Positions 1-9,250 of a stretch of DNA of 64,000 bases are shown here, in pieces. The notes under the pieces are model-generated. The model was not told the DNA's origin, did not search any database, and saw nothing but the letters and a program-made list of their open reading frames with translations. Origin of the DNA: Mycobacterium gordonae. Its GTDB lineage: Bacteria; Actinomycetota; Actinomycetes; Mycobacteriales; Mycobacteriaceae. Each line of letters opens with the position of its first letter. The stretch's first letter is position 1. A program made the position numbers and the translations under genes. The stretch is taken from positions 4,558,739-4,622,738 of the forward strand of contig NZ_CP070973.1 in assembly GCF_017086405.1 (NCBI RefSeq), given 5' to 3'.

Positions 1-617
1 TGGAAGACGGTCAGGTGTGCGGCCTGCTCGGCGATGATCGGAATCGACTGAATGCCCGAGGATCCGGTCCCGATAACGGCCACCCGCTTGCCGGTGAAGT
101 CGACGGGATCGTGCGGCCAGTGCGCGGTGTGGTGGACTTCGCCTGCGAAGGTGTGCAGTCCGGGGAAGTCCGGTGTCATGGCGTCCGACAGCGGACCGGT
201 GGCCATCAGCACGAACCGCGCTTTGAGGTGACTGCCGGTGTCGGTGGTGAGCGTCCATCCCAGCGCGTCCTCGTCGAACACCGCCGAGATGACGCGGGTG
301 TTGAACTCGATGTCGCGGCGCAGGTTCAGTTTGTCCGCGACCCAGTTCAGGTAGCGCAGGATTTCGGCCTGGGTCGCGTACTTCTCGGTCCAGTTCCATT
401 CCTGTTGCAGCTCCTCAGAAAACGAGTAGCAATAGTCGACACTTTCGACGTCACAGCGGGCGCCCGGATACCGGTTGTAGTACCAGGTGCCGCCCAGTTC
501 GGGGGCGGCCTCGACCACCCGCACCCGCAGGCCTTGCGCGCGAAGCTTGTGCAGGGCGTACAGGCCGGCGAACCCGGCCCCCACTACCAGCGCGTCTAAC
601 GGCTGTGCATCGTTCAC
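1..617 (-). CDS. Flavin-dependent (Baeyer-Villiger-type) monooxygenase, 3' end outside window
   Basis: Only the first ~205 residues are visible; the frame runs open through position 1. The GTG start at 617 gives MNDAQPLDALVVGAGFAGL, an N-terminal FAD dinucleotide-binding motif (GxGxxG near residue 13). Next come GGTWYYNRYPGARCD, typical of cyclohexanone/ketone monooxygenases, and a second nucleotide-binding GTGSSG near residue 188 for NADPH. Family members insert oxygen next to a ketone or oxidise related substrates using FAD and NADPH in the cytosol. It diverges from the flavin hydroxylase at 747 across 130 bp, and both fit a catabolic cluster. The substrate cannot be read from the sequence. 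Confidence 0.85.
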   Translation of the reverse strand, partial: MNDAQPLDALVVGAGFAGLYALHKLRAQGLRVRVVEAAPELGGTWYYNRYPGARCDVESVDYCYSFSEELQQEWNWTEKYATQAEILRYLNWVADKLNLRRDIEFNTRVISAVFDEDALGWTLTTDTGSHLKARFVLMATGPLSDAMTPDFPGLHTFAGEVHHTAHWPHDPVDFTGKRVAVIGTGSSGIQSIPIIAEQAAHLTVF

Positions 618-746
618 AAGCACCCACGGTAGGTCGTCTGGGCCACCCGATCGGTAGCAGGTTCCCGGTGATCGGGCCGCGGGGGCGATTTTGCGCCCCG
701 GCTGGGGTAGACCAGAAAGCAGGCCACCGAGCGTTAGGACGACAAC

Positions 747-1931
747 ATGAGCGAGCGGGTACTCGACCGCGTAGTGGACATGGCGGACCAACTCCACGAA
801 CAGGCCACCGAGGCGGAGCGCATCGGCCGGCTCACCGACGGCACGGTCAAGATGATGAAGGCAGCCGGGTTGATCCGGCTGCTGCAGACCAGGCAGTACC
901 AAGGGTTCGAGGTGCATCCCCGGGAGTTCGCCGAGACGACGATGGCGACGGCGGCGCTGGACCCGGCGGCCGGCTGGATCGTTGGCGTGGTGGGCGTGCA
1001 CCCGTACCAACTCGCCTACGCGGACCCGAAGGTCGCCGCCGAGATCTGGGCCGACGACGTCGACACCTGGATGGCCTCGCCGTATGCGCCGCAGGGCGTG
1101 GCGCGGCCCGTCGACGGGGGCTTCGTCTTCAACGGGCGCTGGCAGTTCAGCTCCGGAACTGACCACTGCGACTGGATCATCCTGGGTGCCATGCTCGCTG
1201 ACCCGCAGGGCGTTCCGCTGATGCCGCCGCGGATGCTGCACATGATCCTGCCCCGTAAGGACTACGAGATCGTCGAGGACTCATGGAACGTGGTGGGGCT
1301 GCGGGGCACCGGATCCAAAGACGTCATCGTCAAGAATGCGTTCGTGCCGACCTACCGGACCATGGATGCGACCAAGGTGATGGACGGCACCGCCCAGCGC
1401 GAGGCCGGCATGACCGAGCCGCTGTACCTGATGCCGTGGTCGACGATGTTCCCGCTGGGTATCTCAGCGGCGACTATCGGCATCGCCGAGGGCGCGCTGG
1501 CCGCACACCTGGACTACCAACGCGAACGCGTCGGCGCCACCGGCACCGCGATCAAGGACGACCCCTACGTCATGTACGCGATCGGGGAAGCCGCCGCCGA
1601 CATCAACGCCGCCCGCCAGGAGCTCCTGGCCAACGCCGACCGCATCTACGACATGGTCGCCGCTGGCAGGGAGGTGTCGTTCGCCGACCGCGCCGCCGGA
1701 CGCCGCACCCAGGTGCGCGCGGTGTGGCGCGCGGTGTCAGCCGTCGACGAGATCTTCGCCCGCTCCGGCGGCAACGCCGCGCGGATGGACAGGCCATTGC
1801 AGCGTTACTGGCGCGATGTCCATGTCGGACAGATGCACGCGATACACGTGCCCGGCTCCACCTACCACGCCGCCGCGCTGAGCTCCTTCGGTGTCGAGCC
1901 ACCGACGGGACCGCTGCGCGCACTGATCTAG
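747..1931 (+). CDS. HsaA-like flavin-dependent hydroxylase (acyl-CoA dehydrogenase fold)
   Basis: This 394-aa protein has the length and fold of the oxygenase part of two-component flavin hydroxylases such as HsaA, which hydroxylates a phenolic steroid intermediate using reduced flavin from a separate reductase. Seen: an N-terminal helical part, the central segment with GGFVFNGRWQFSSGTDHCDW, the GLRGTGSKDV segment and a helical C-terminal half. Acyl-CoA dehydrogenases share the fold, but this spacing and the GRWQFSSG stretch favour the monooxygenase branch. No reductase partner lies next to it. Start ATG at 747. The steroid link is inference, supported by the decayed kshA/kstD pair 10 kb away. 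Confidence 0.8.
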   Translation: MSERVLDRVVDMADQLHEQATEAERIGRLTDGTVKMMKAAGLIRLLQTRQYQGFEVHPREFAETTMATAALDPAAGWIVGVVGVHPYQLAYADPKVAAEIWADDVDTWMASPYAPQGVARPVDGGFVFNGRWQFSSGTDHCDWIILGAMLADPQGVPLMPPRMLHMILPRKDYEIVEDSWNVVGLRGTGSKDVIVKNAFVPTYRTMDATKVMDGTAQREAGMTEPLYLMPWSTMFPLGISAATIGIAEGALAAHLDYQRERVGATGTAIKDDPYVMYAIGEAAADINAARQELLANADRIYDMVAAGREVSFADRAAGRRTQVRAVWRAVSAVDEIFARSGGNAARMDRPLQRYWRDVHVGQMHAIHVPGSTYHAAALSSFGVEPPTGPLRALI

Positions 1932-2016
1932 GCGTGGGTGAGTGACAGGGGCCACAGTGGTGTGATACAAGTAGGCATATTCCTGTTAGGACTATGGCGA
2001 GCGCACCGAAGGATCC

Positions 2017-2817
2017 ATGACAGCCAGCGTCGACACCACCACCCCCAGCGCCGTCATCGACCGCATTTCTCTTGTCCTCGACGCATTCGAGGGGCCGGGG
2101 CGGCTCACGCTCGCGCAGATCGTGCGACGGACCGACCTGCCCCGGTCTTCGGCACACCGGATGCTCGAGCGGCTGGTGCAATTGCGTTGGCTGCGGCGCA
2201 GCGGACGCGACTACGAGCTGGGCATGCGCCTGGTCGAGCTGGGATCACTAGCCGTCCATCAGGACCGCCTGGTACGTGTGGCCAAGCCGCTACTGGGTGA
2301 ATTGCACCGTGCCACCGGACTTGTCGTGCACCTTGCGGTGCTCGACGGCTCAGACGTGGTCTACCTGGACAAGATCGGCGACCGGGTCTGCAACGGGCTT
2401 CCGACCCGGGTCGGCGGCCGTCAACCCGCGCACTGCACCGCGGCGGGAAAGGCCGTGCTCGCGTACCGCGACGACGCTTCCCAGGTCGATCTGGGTGTCC
2501 GCAGGACCAGGTACTCGATCTCCCAGAGTTCACAGTTGGCGGCCGAACTGGCGAAGGTGCGCGCGCACGGTGTCGCGTTCGAGCGAGAGGAGTCGCTGCT
2601 CGGGTTCGGTTGTGTCGCAGCACCTATCGGCGTTACTGGCAAAGCTGTCGCCGCGGTCTCGGTATGCGGCCCAATGAACCGCATGCGATTCGACCAACGC
2701 CTCACGGCGCCGGTACGCATGACCGCGATGGGCATCTGGCGCAACCTCGAAGGCGACTCAGTGGCGCCGACTCTGCAGCCGTTGCGTCCGCTGCACCCCG
2801 CACTGCAGTACGCGTGA
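2017..2817 (+). CDS. IclR-family transcriptional regulator
   Basis: 266 aa. The N-terminal winged helix-turn-helix (about residues 10-70) carries LTLAQIVRRTDLPRSSAHRMLERL, and the C-terminal IclR effector domain contains GRQPAHCTAAGKAVLAY, the hallmark of the family. Such proteins bind small acids and repress or activate neighbouring catabolic genes. Its stop codon overlaps the GTG start of the downstream esterase (GTGA), so the two are translationally coupled. It may also control the hydroxylase at 747. Ligand unknown. Confidence 0.88.
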   Translation: MTASVDTTTPSAVIDRISLVLDAFEGPGRLTLAQIVRRTDLPRSSAHRMLERLVQLRWLRRSGRDYELGMRLVELGSLAVHQDRLVRVAKPLLGELHRATGLVVHLAVLDGSDVVYLDKIGDRVCNGLPTRVGGRQPAHCTAAGKAVLAYRDDASQVDLGVRRTRYSISQSSQLAAELAKVRAHGVAFEREESLLGFGCVAAPIGVTGKAVAAVSVCGPMNRMRFDQRLTAPVRMTAMGIWRNLEGDSVAPTLQPLRPLHPALQYA

Positions 2818-3734
2818 AACTCGACCCTCAGGTCGCGGCGCTGCTCGACACACTGGACACCGGCTTCCCTCCGGTGCACACGATGACGGGTGCGCAGGCG
2901 CGGGCGGTCATCCGTTCACGACTGGTGCTGCCGGATGATCCGGAGCCGGTCGCTGAAATTTTCGACGACGTGGTTCCCGGACCCGGTGGGGATATTGCGG
3001 TGCGGATCTACCGACCTGTCGGCGACGAGCTGCCCGTCCTGATCTATGCACACGGCGGCGGCTTCGTGTTCTGCGACCTGGACTGCCACGACGGATTGTG
3101 CCGCAGTATCGCGAATCTGGTTCCAGCCGTGGTGGTTTCGGTGGGATATCGGCTGGCGCCGGAGCATCCGTGGCCGGCGGCGGCCGAGGATGTGTATGCG
3201 ATTACCGGTTTGGCGGCCAACGGGATCTTTGGCGGAGACCCCGGCCGGCTGGTGGTCGGAGGTGACAGCGCGGGTGGGAACCTCGCCGCGGTGACCGCAT
3301 TGATGTCGCGTGATCGCGATGGCCCTGAGCTGACGGCACAAATGCTGATCTATCCCGTGCTCGCGGCTGACTTCGACACCGAGTCCTACCGCCTATTCGG
3401 CCGTGGCTTTTACAACCCGAAGCCGGCCATGCAGTGGTACTGGGACCAGTACGTGCCGCGCGTCGCCGATCGGGCGCATCCTTACGTCGCACCTCTCCAC
3501 GGTGATCTGCGCGGACTGCCGCCTGCCGTGCTGGTGATCGCCGGTCATGATCCGCTGCGTGATGAGGCACTTGCCTACGCTGCGGGGCTCGAATCGGCCG
3601 GAGTCTCGGTGACGCAGATTTACCTCGAGGGCGCGATACACGGCTTCATGTCCATTCCGACTCTGGATCTTGCGCGCGAAGCGCAGGAGCGGGCGTGCGC
3701 ACAACTGGCGGCGGTGGTCGGTTCGGCTGGATGA
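2814..3734 (+). CDS. HSL-family alpha/beta hydrolase (lipase/esterase)
   Basis: 306 aa from a GTG start that overlaps the IclR stop; a longer reading reaching into the regulator is unlikely. The hormone-sensitive-lipase signature is complete: HGGGF oxyanion motif (about residue 80), GDSAGG nucleophile elbow, GHDPLRDE with the catalytic Asp, and GAIHGF with the catalytic His. It is predicted to hydrolyse short or medium acyl esters in the cytosol. Mycobacteria carry many Lip paralogues of this kind. Coupling to IclR suggests the ester or its product is the regulator's ligand (inference). Confidence 0.88.
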   Translation: MKLDPQVAALLDTLDTGFPPVHTMTGAQARAVIRSRLVLPDDPEPVAEIFDDVVPGPGGDIAVRIYRPVGDELPVLIYAHGGGFVFCDLDCHDGLCRSIANLVPAVVVSVGYRLAPEHPWPAAAEDVYAITGLAANGIFGGDPGRLVVGGDSAGGNLAAVTALMSRDRDGPELTAQMLIYPVLAADFDTESYRLFGRGFYNPKPAMQWYWDQYVPRVADRAHPYVAPLHGDLRGLPPAVLVIAGHDPLRDEALAYAAGLESAGVSVTQIYLEGAIHGFMSIPTLDLAREAQERACAQLAAVVGSAG

Positions 3735-3750
3735 TCCGCGCGGCCGCGGC

Positions 3751-3826
3751 TTGGGCGGTCGCGCAAACGTGAGATAGGCAGCTGCTGAGCGGGTTTGGGC
3801 GTCCGCGCAACGTGAGCTGGGTGGCA
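3751..3826. repeat. Degenerate 44-bp tandem repeat
   Basis: Two imperfect copies begin with TTGGGCG at 3751 and 3795. Each carries GCGCAA(A)CGTGAG, and a third partial copy leads into the palindrome at 3841. The repeat lies in the 276-bp gap between the esterase and the HNH gene, where no coding sequence is visible. Confidence 0.55.
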
Positions 3827-3840
3827 CCAATCCGCGGAAT

Positions 3841-3863
3841 GTGATATCGCCGGTGATATCAAC
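3841..3863. repeat. 22-bp palindrome, copy 1 (GTGATA-N10-TATCAA)
   Basis: A dyad of GATATC arms around CCGG. It resembles the palindromes at 8368 and 46815 and, like them, sits just downstream of a gene. It may act as a bidirectional terminator or as an interspersed repeat. Here the downstream gene is co-directional. Confidence 0.5.
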
Positions 3864-4010
3864 ACGTTTCGGGCGCGAGCGTGCATATAATCCCGACGAC
3901 ACACCGGTCCGAGTGGCAGTTCTGCCGTGAGCGAAATACCGCCCTGCTGAGACGGTTTGGCGTCCCACGGCAACCCCAAGTTGTCAGTGCCCTTTCCTAA
4001 AATTGTGGGT

Positions 4011-5372
4011 ATGGCATCGAGTACGCGTGAGGAGATCGTGGAGGTCTTCAACGCACTCGACGCAGCCGTTGATCACCTGTGCGACTTGACGTTCGACGCG
4101 TTGACCACCCCGGAGTTCCTGCGCGGTGTGGAGCGCCTGGAAAAGGTGCACCGCCGGATGCGCACCCCACAGCACACGTTGATCAACCACCTCAAAACCC
4201 AAGCGACCGAGGAAGAACTCGGCGCCAAACTCCCCGCCGCCTTGGCCGAGCGGCTACGGATCACCAAAGCCGACGCCAACCGGCGCATCGCCGAAGCCGA
4301 AGACCTCGGCCCGCGCCGCGCGTTGACGGGAGAGCCGTTGCCACCGACGTTGAGTTCCACCGCGCAGGCTCAACGCCAGGGCCTGATCGGGGACGGGCAT
4401 ATCAAGGTGATCCGCGACTTCATCGCCCACCTGCCCTGCAGCATCGACGTGGGCACCTGGGAAGCCGCCGAAAAAGACCTCGCCGGCAAAGCGTGTGACT
4501 TCCGCCCCGACCAGGTCGCCAAATACGCCCGCGAACTCATGGCGCTGCTGCACCCCGACGGCGACTACACCGACGAGGAACGCGCCCGACACCGCGGCCT
4601 CAACCTGGGTCCCCAGCAATTCGACGGCATGTCACGCATCAGCGGCCTGATCACCCCGGAGTTGCGGGCGTTGATCGAAGCGCTGTGGGCTAAACTCGCC
4701 GCGCCCGGCGCCGCTAATCCTGAGGACGAGAAGCCGGTCCTTGACGGCGCACCCGATGAGCAAGCGGCCCGCCGCGACAGCCGCAGCCAACCCCAACGCA
4801 ATCACGACGCCATGGTCACCGCCATCCGGGAGCTGTTCGCCTCCGGCGAGCTGGGCACCCACAACGGCCTACCCGTCAGCATCATCGTCACCACCACCCT
4901 CAAAGACCTCGAAGCCGGGGCGGGACGCGCCCGCACCGGCGGCGGCACCCGCATCCCGCTGCCCACCCTGATCAACTGGGCCGCGACCTCGCATCATTAT
5001 CTGGCGGTGTTCGACGGCGCCAAACCCCTGGCCCTGTTCCACGCCAAGCGCTTCGCCAACCTGGCCCAGCGACTGATGCTGCTGGCCAAAGACGGCGGCT
5101 GCACCCGCCCAGGCTGCGACGTCCCCGGCTACCACACCCAAGTGCACCATGCCAGCGGCTGGACGAACACCCACGTCACCGACATCCACGACCTCACCCT
5201 CGCCTGCGGTCCGGATAACCGCCTCGCCGAAAAAGGCTGGACTACCCGCAAAAACGCCAAAAGCGACACCGAATGGCTCCCACCCGCCCACTTGGACCAC
5301 GGCCAACCGCGAATCAACACCTTCCACCACCCCGAAAAACTCTTCGCCCCCGATGACGACGAACCCGATTGA
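4011..5372 (+). CDS. DUF222/HNH endonuclease-like protein of the 13E12 repeat family, copy 1
   Basis: 453 aa from ATG 4011. It has an N-terminal DUF222 helical region (residues 1-300) and a C-terminal HNH-type domain with CTRPGCDVPGYHTQVHHASGW. This is the REP13E12 family abundant in mycobacteria; in M. tuberculosis such repeats are the integration site of prophage phiRv1. Cellular role unknown; nuclease activity is inferred from the HNH motif. A second copy lies inverted at 31895-33250. The last ~265 bp (about 5091-5356) match it base for base by eye, while the N-terminal part differs at about one residue in ten. This indicates recent gene conversion or recombination. Confidence 0.88.
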   Translation: MASSTREEIVEVFNALDAAVDHLCDLTFDALTTPEFLRGVERLEKVHRRMRTPQHTLINHLKTQATEEELGAKLPAALAERLRITKADANRRIAEAEDLGPRRALTGEPLPPTLSSTAQAQRQGLIGDGHIKVIRDFIAHLPCSIDVGTWEAAEKDLAGKACDFRPDQVAKYARELMALLHPDGDYTDEERARHRGLNLGPQQFDGMSRISGLITPELRALIEALWAKLAAPGAANPEDEKPVLDGAPDEQAARRDSRSQPQRNHDAMVTAIRELFASGELGTHNGLPVSIIVTTTLKDLEAGAGRARTGGGTRIPLPTLINWAATSHHYLAVFDGAKPLALFHAKRFANLAQRLMLLAKDGGCTRPGCDVPGYHTQVHHASGWTNTHVTDIHDLTLACGPDNRLAEKGWTTRKNAKSDTEWLPPAHLDHGQPRINTFHHPEKLFAPDDDEPD

Positions 5373-5443
5373 CGTCGCCACCCATGGGCACGCTCTTCAC
5401 CCGCGCGAATACCTGCCGGCGCGGACTCCCTACAGTGGCCTGC

Positions 5444-6220
5444 ATGAGCAATCCTCTGGAAATCAGCGGTGCCGGACCGATCCAGACATGGACGATCAAC
5501 CTGCCGAGCGTCGGAAACGCGATCACCGGCAAGGACGTCATCGCGGCGTTCGAAGACGCGGTCGACCACGCCAACGCTGACACCGCAATCCGCGCCGTCA
5601 TCCTGACCGGCGAGGGCAAGATCTTCTCGGCCGGCGGCAACGTCAAAGAGATGGCCGATCAGTCCGGCATGTTCGGCCTGAGCGCCCTCGACCAGCGCTA
5701 CGCCTACATCGACGGCATCCAGCGGATCCCGCGCGCACTGTCACGACTCGAAGTCCCGTTGATCGCTGCTGTCAACGGCGCAGCCATCGGCGCCGGATGC
5801 GACCTGGCGATGATGTGTGACATCCGAATCGCCTCGGAGCGTGCATCTTTCGCCGAGAGCTTCGTGCAACTCGGGCTCATCCCCGGCGACGGCGGCACCT
5901 GGTTTCTACAGCGGATCATCGGCTACCAGCGCGCTGCCGAGATGACCCTCACCGGCGACCGGGTCGACGCCACAACTGCTCTCGAGTGGGGTCTGGTCAG
6001 CCGCGTGGTGCCGCACGACGAGCTTCTCGCCGCCGCACAGGAACTCGCCGAACGCATCGCCAAGAACCCCACACACGCCTTGCGGATGGCCAAGCGGCTG
6101 CTGCAGGAATCACGCACCGGCTCACTCGAGTCGACACTAGGGATGGCCGCGGCCATGCAGCCGCTGGCCCACCGGGACCCGGAGCACGAACAGCGCATCG
6201 CCAAGTGGCGGACGACCTGA
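5444..6220 (+). CDS. Enoyl-CoA hydratase/isomerase (crotonase family)
   Basis: 258 aa from ATG 5444. Crotonase fold with LTGEGKIFSAGGNVKEM (CoA-binding/oxyanion region, about residues 55-70) and VNGAAIGAGCDLAMMCDI. GDGGTWFL follows, with Asp where many hydratases have a catalytic Glu; combined with GGNVKEM this leaves open hydratase, isomerase or another crotonase activity. The stop overlaps the ATG of the acyl-CoA dehydrogenase at 6220, and that one overlaps the next at 7356. The three therefore form one tightly coupled beta-oxidation operon for an unidentified acyl-CoA. Confidence 0.88.
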   Translation: MSNPLEISGAGPIQTWTINLPSVGNAITGKDVIAAFEDAVDHANADTAIRAVILTGEGKIFSAGGNVKEMADQSGMFGLSALDQRYAYIDGIQRIPRALSRLEVPLIAAVNGAAIGAGCDLAMMCDIRIASERASFAESFVQLGLIPGDGGTWFLQRIIGYQRAAEMTLTGDRVDATTALEWGLVSRVVPHDELLAAAQELAERIAKNPTHALRMAKRLLQESRTGSLESTLGMAAAMQPLAHRDPEHEQRIAKWRTT

Positions 6221-7359
6221 TGGCCGCGCCCAGACTGGTCCCGCCCGCCGGAATCGAAAACGAGGCGACCGGCGCACTCCGCGACGAGGTGCGCACGTTC
6301 GTCGCCGAACAACTCGCCGCGGGCGCCTACACACCGTCCGTCGACGCCTGGCTGTCGCGGTGGGACGACAAGTTCACCGCGACGCTGGCGGCGCAGGGTT
6401 GGCTGGGCATGACCGTGCCGGTCGAGTACGGCGGGCACGGCCGGTCGTTCCTGGAGCGCTTCGTCGTCACCGAAGAACTGCTGGCCGCCGGCGCGCCGGT
6501 GGCCGCACACTGGATTGCCGACCGCCAGATCGTGCCGTCGCTGCTCAAGTACGGCACCGAGACTCAGAAGCAACACTTCCTCCCGCGGATCGTCCGCGGC
6601 GAATGCTTCTTCGCGATCGGCATGAGCGAACCGGACTCCGGCTCCGACCTGGCCAGCGTGCGCACTCGGGCCGAGCGTGTCGACGGCGGCTGGTCACTGT
6701 CCGGCACAAAGGTCTGGACCTCCGGCGCCCATCTCGCGCACGCCTTCATCGCGCTGGCCCGCACGGCGCCGGTGGACCCGCAGCACCGGCACGCCGGCCT
6801 GAGCCAGTTCCTCGTCGACCTGCACGGGCCCGGCATCGAGATCCGGCCGATCATCTCGATGAACGGCGCGCATCACTTCAACGAGGTCATCTTCGACGGG
6901 GCGTTCGTGCCCGACGACATGGTGTTCGGTGAGATCGGCGACGGCTGGCGACAGGTGACGTCGGAACTCGCGTTCGAACGCAGCGGCCCCGAGCGATTCC
7001 TGTCCACCTTCGTCCTGCTGACTGCGTGCGCCGACCGGATGGCGGCCAACGCCATCCCCCGCGACCCGAACCTGGGCCGGCTGGTGGCACGCGTCGCCGG
7101 CCTGCATCACATGTCCACCGCGGTGGCCGGGGCACTGGAACGGCACGAAGCCGCGGATGTCCCCGCCGCGGTGGTCAAGGTTCTGGGCACCACCACCGAG
7201 GGCGACATCGCCGAGTTCGCGGACATGCAGGACTCCCCCGACTCGATCTTTGCCGAGCTGGTTCGCGTGGCCCTCGATCAGCGGCCGGGCTTCACCCTGC
7301 GCGGCGGCACCAACGAGGTACTGCGCGGAGTCATGGCGCGTGGATTGGGCATGCGATGA
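6220..7359 (+). CDS. Acyl-CoA dehydrogenase, catalytic-type subunit
   Basis: 379 aa with the full acyl-CoA dehydrogenase layout: N-terminal helical domain ending GWLGMTVPVEYGGHG, middle beta domain with AIGMSEPDSGSDLASV and TKVWTSGAH, and a C-terminal helical domain with ERSGPERFLS and the FTLRGGTNEVLRGV FAD-contact motif near the end. It oxidises an acyl-CoA to the 2,3-enoyl-CoA with FAD. ATG overlaps the enoyl-CoA hydratase stop (ATGA). The adjacent smaller paralogue suggests a mixed alpha2beta2 enzyme like the FadE pairs used on steroid side chains (inference). Confidence 0.87.
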   Translation: MAAPRLVPPAGIENEATGALRDEVRTFVAEQLAAGAYTPSVDAWLSRWDDKFTATLAAQGWLGMTVPVEYGGHGRSFLERFVVTEELLAAGAPVAAHWIADRQIVPSLLKYGTETQKQHFLPRIVRGECFFAIGMSEPDSGSDLASVRTRAERVDGGWSLSGTKVWTSGAHLAHAFIALARTAPVDPQHRHAGLSQFLVDLHGPGIEIRPIISMNGAHHFNEVIFDGAFVPDDMVFGEIGDGWRQVTSELAFERSGPERFLSTFVLLTACADRMAANAIPRDPNLGRLVARVAGLHHMSTAVAGALERHEAADVPAAVVKVLGTTTEGDIAEFADMQDSPDSIFAELVRVALDQRPGFTLRGGTNEVLRGVMARGLGMR

Positions 7360-8363
7360 ACTCCGGGCCTGCCGTGGATGCCGACCTCGTCGAGATGATG
7401 GACGCCGTCTTCGCGGAGCACCGCGAGAAGCAATCACCCGGGGCCGATCTTTGGCAGCAGCTCGGTGAGCTCGGGTTGGTGCGGCTCACCGGTGCCGAAG
7501 AGCAGGGCGGCAGCGGCGCCGGGTGGTTCGAGGCCGCGGAGCTGCTCGCCGCCGCCGCCCGGCACGGGGTACGAATCCCGTTGGCCGAGCACGATTTATT
7601 GGCCTGCTGGCTGCTGGAAGCCGCCGGGGAGCCGGTCGACGATGCGGTGCGTACGGTGTGCATGCTCGACAAGCAGGGACACGCGACCGACGTGCCCTGG
7701 GCTTCCGCGGCCGAGCGCGTAGTACTGGTCTGGCGGGCCCAGGGCGGATTCCGTGTCGCCGACGTCGCGGCCGGAGACGTCACAATCACCCCGGGTGCCA
7801 ACATGATCGACGAGCCGCGCGACGCGGTGAGCGCCGACCTCGCCGCCCTGCAAGGCACACCAGTCACCCTGGCCCTGATCAACCAGCTGAGGCTGAAGTC
7901 AGGATTGGTGCGATCGATCCAGGTGTGCGCCGCGCTGGACCGGATCCTGCAGCTGTGCATCGAGCATGTGAGCTCCCGCATCCAGTTCGGCCGCCCACTG
8001 GCGAAATTCCAGTCGGTGCAGAACCTGATCTCCGATGTCGCCGCCGAGGCCGCCCTCGCGCGGGCGGCCACCGAAGCGGCACTCACCCTCGGAGTCACCA
8101 GCCAATGGTCGGCTGACAACCTGGAATTCCTTGTTGCCGTTGCTCGTTCCTGCGCCGGACACGCGACGTCGGTGGTGGTGCGGAATGCCCATCAGGTGCA
8201 CGGCGCGATCGGCACCACCCGTGAGCATCGGCTGCACGAGTTCACCCGTGCCGCGCTGGCCTGGCGTTCGGAGTTCGGTTCCCTGCGGTACTGGGACGAG
8301 AAGGTGACGGACTCGGCCCTGTATGCCAGTGCTGGCGGACTGTGGGGTCTGATCACCGGTTAG
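7356..8363 (+). CDS. Acyl-CoA dehydrogenase, short partner subunit
   Basis: 335 aa, shorter than the usual ~380. The C-terminal half is well preserved (SSRIQFGRPLAKFQSVQNLI, then NAHQVHGAIGTTREHRLHEF). The middle beta domain is reduced to a stretch around ITPGANMIDEPRDAV, without the GSD motif of its neighbour. Such reduced partners form heterotetramers with a full-length FadE, in which one subunit contributes catalysis and the other completes the FAD site. It overlaps the upstream gene by ATGA, so equal translation is likely. Confidence 0.83.
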   Translation: MNSGPAVDADLVEMMDAVFAEHREKQSPGADLWQQLGELGLVRLTGAEEQGGSGAGWFEAAELLAAAARHGVRIPLAEHDLLACWLLEAAGEPVDDAVRTVCMLDKQGHATDVPWASAAERVVLVWRAQGGFRVADVAAGDVTITPGANMIDEPRDAVSADLAALQGTPVTLALINQLRLKSGLVRSIQVCAALDRILQLCIEHVSSRIQFGRPLAKFQSVQNLISDVAAEAALARAATEAALTLGVTSQWSADNLEFLVAVARSCAGHATSVVVRNAHQVHGAIGTTREHRLHEFTRAALAWRSEFGSLRYWDEKVTDSALYASAGGLWGLITG

Positions 8364-8367
8364 GGAC

Positions 8368-8389
8368 GTGATATCGCATGCGCTATCAC
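8368..8389. terminator. Palindromic terminator-like element (GTGATA-N10-TATCAC), copy 2
   Basis: A near-perfect 22-bp palindrome centred on GCATGC, five bases after the acyl-CoA dehydrogenase stop and between convergent genes, followed by TTATT. It fits a bidirectional terminator, and related palindromes occur at 3841 and 46815. Confidence 0.55.
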
Positions 8390-8448
8390 TTATTAACCGG
8401 CATCATGCCTCGCGTTCCCGGTGCCTGAGTGACGAGTCTGATGTCTGA

Positions 8449-9246
8449 CTACCTGATGACGACCGTGCTCGGCTCACGCGGAACACCAAGGTGGCGATGC
8501 GACGGCGGCCGACGCCCACCCTCATCCGTGATCCCGTAGCGCTCGGCCAGTTCGGCACCGATGAACGTCTGGCCGCTCAGTTCGGGCAACGCCGGATCGT
8601 GGAACAGCGCGTCGATCAAAATGCCGGTGAATTCAGGTGTTTCGGCATGCTCGGCGGTCTTTGCCAGCGCCTCGGGATTACCGGCGAACGCACCGCGCAG
8701 CTTCTCGGTCAACAGGATGCCCATCCAGATCGACGCCGTCGCAACTCCGGTGCCCCGGAAGTCCACGGCCATGTCGGCGGCCATCTTGTCGACCCCGGCC
8801 TTCTGCGCCCCGTAGGCCGCACCGTGCATGTAGCACACAGATCCCGGGGAGGAAGTGAAGGCGATCAAGCCCCGCCCGCCGGCCACCAGCAATGGAGCCG
8901 CGTACCACGATGCGACGTAAGACGAGCGCAACCCCACATCCAGCACATCCGCCAGCGCAAGCGGCTTCTCCCAGAATGGCTTTGGGTTGACCAGTTCATC
9001 GGATACGACGGCGGCGTTGTTGACCAGCAAATCCAGCCGGCCTTCAGCGGTGCCCACCCGCTGGAAAAGCTCCGCCACGGCGTCGTCGTCGGCGTGGTCC
9101 ACCCGAACCGCGACGCCACCCGGCGGCGCCTCGGAGATACTGCGAGCGGTCGCGTACACCCGCCAGCCCTTGGCGGCCAATGCGGCGGCGATACCACGTC
9201 CGGCACCGCGGCTTGCTCCCGTCACCACCGCAACTCGACCGCTCAT
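8449..9246 (-). CDS. Short-chain dehydrogenase/reductase (DHRS1-like)
   Basis: 265 aa classical SDR. The N-terminal Rossmann motif is TGASRGAGRG (residues 9-18), followed by LLVNNAAVV and the catalytic Tyr-Lys in YGAQKAG. The substrate Ser lies in FTSSPGS. Cofactor is NAD(P); an Arg soon after the second strand (ATARSI) favours NADP. Substrate unknown. The start ATG is at 9246; the epimerase-like gene upstream ends only 4 bp away, so they are probably co-transcribed. Confidence 0.85.
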   Translation of the reverse strand: MSGRVAVVTGASRGAGRGIAAALAAKGWRVYATARSISEAPPGGVAVRVDHADDDAVAELFQRVGTAEGRLDLLVNNAAVVSDELVNPKPFWEKPLALADVLDVGLRSSYVASWYAAPLLVAGGRGLIAFTSSPGSVCYMHGAAYGAQKAGVDKMAADMAVDFRGTGVATASIWMGILLTEKLRGAFAGNPEALAKTAEHAETPEFTGILIDALFHDPALPELSGQTFIGAELAERYGITDEGGRRPPSHRHLGVPREPSTVVIR

Positions 9247-9250
9247 GCGG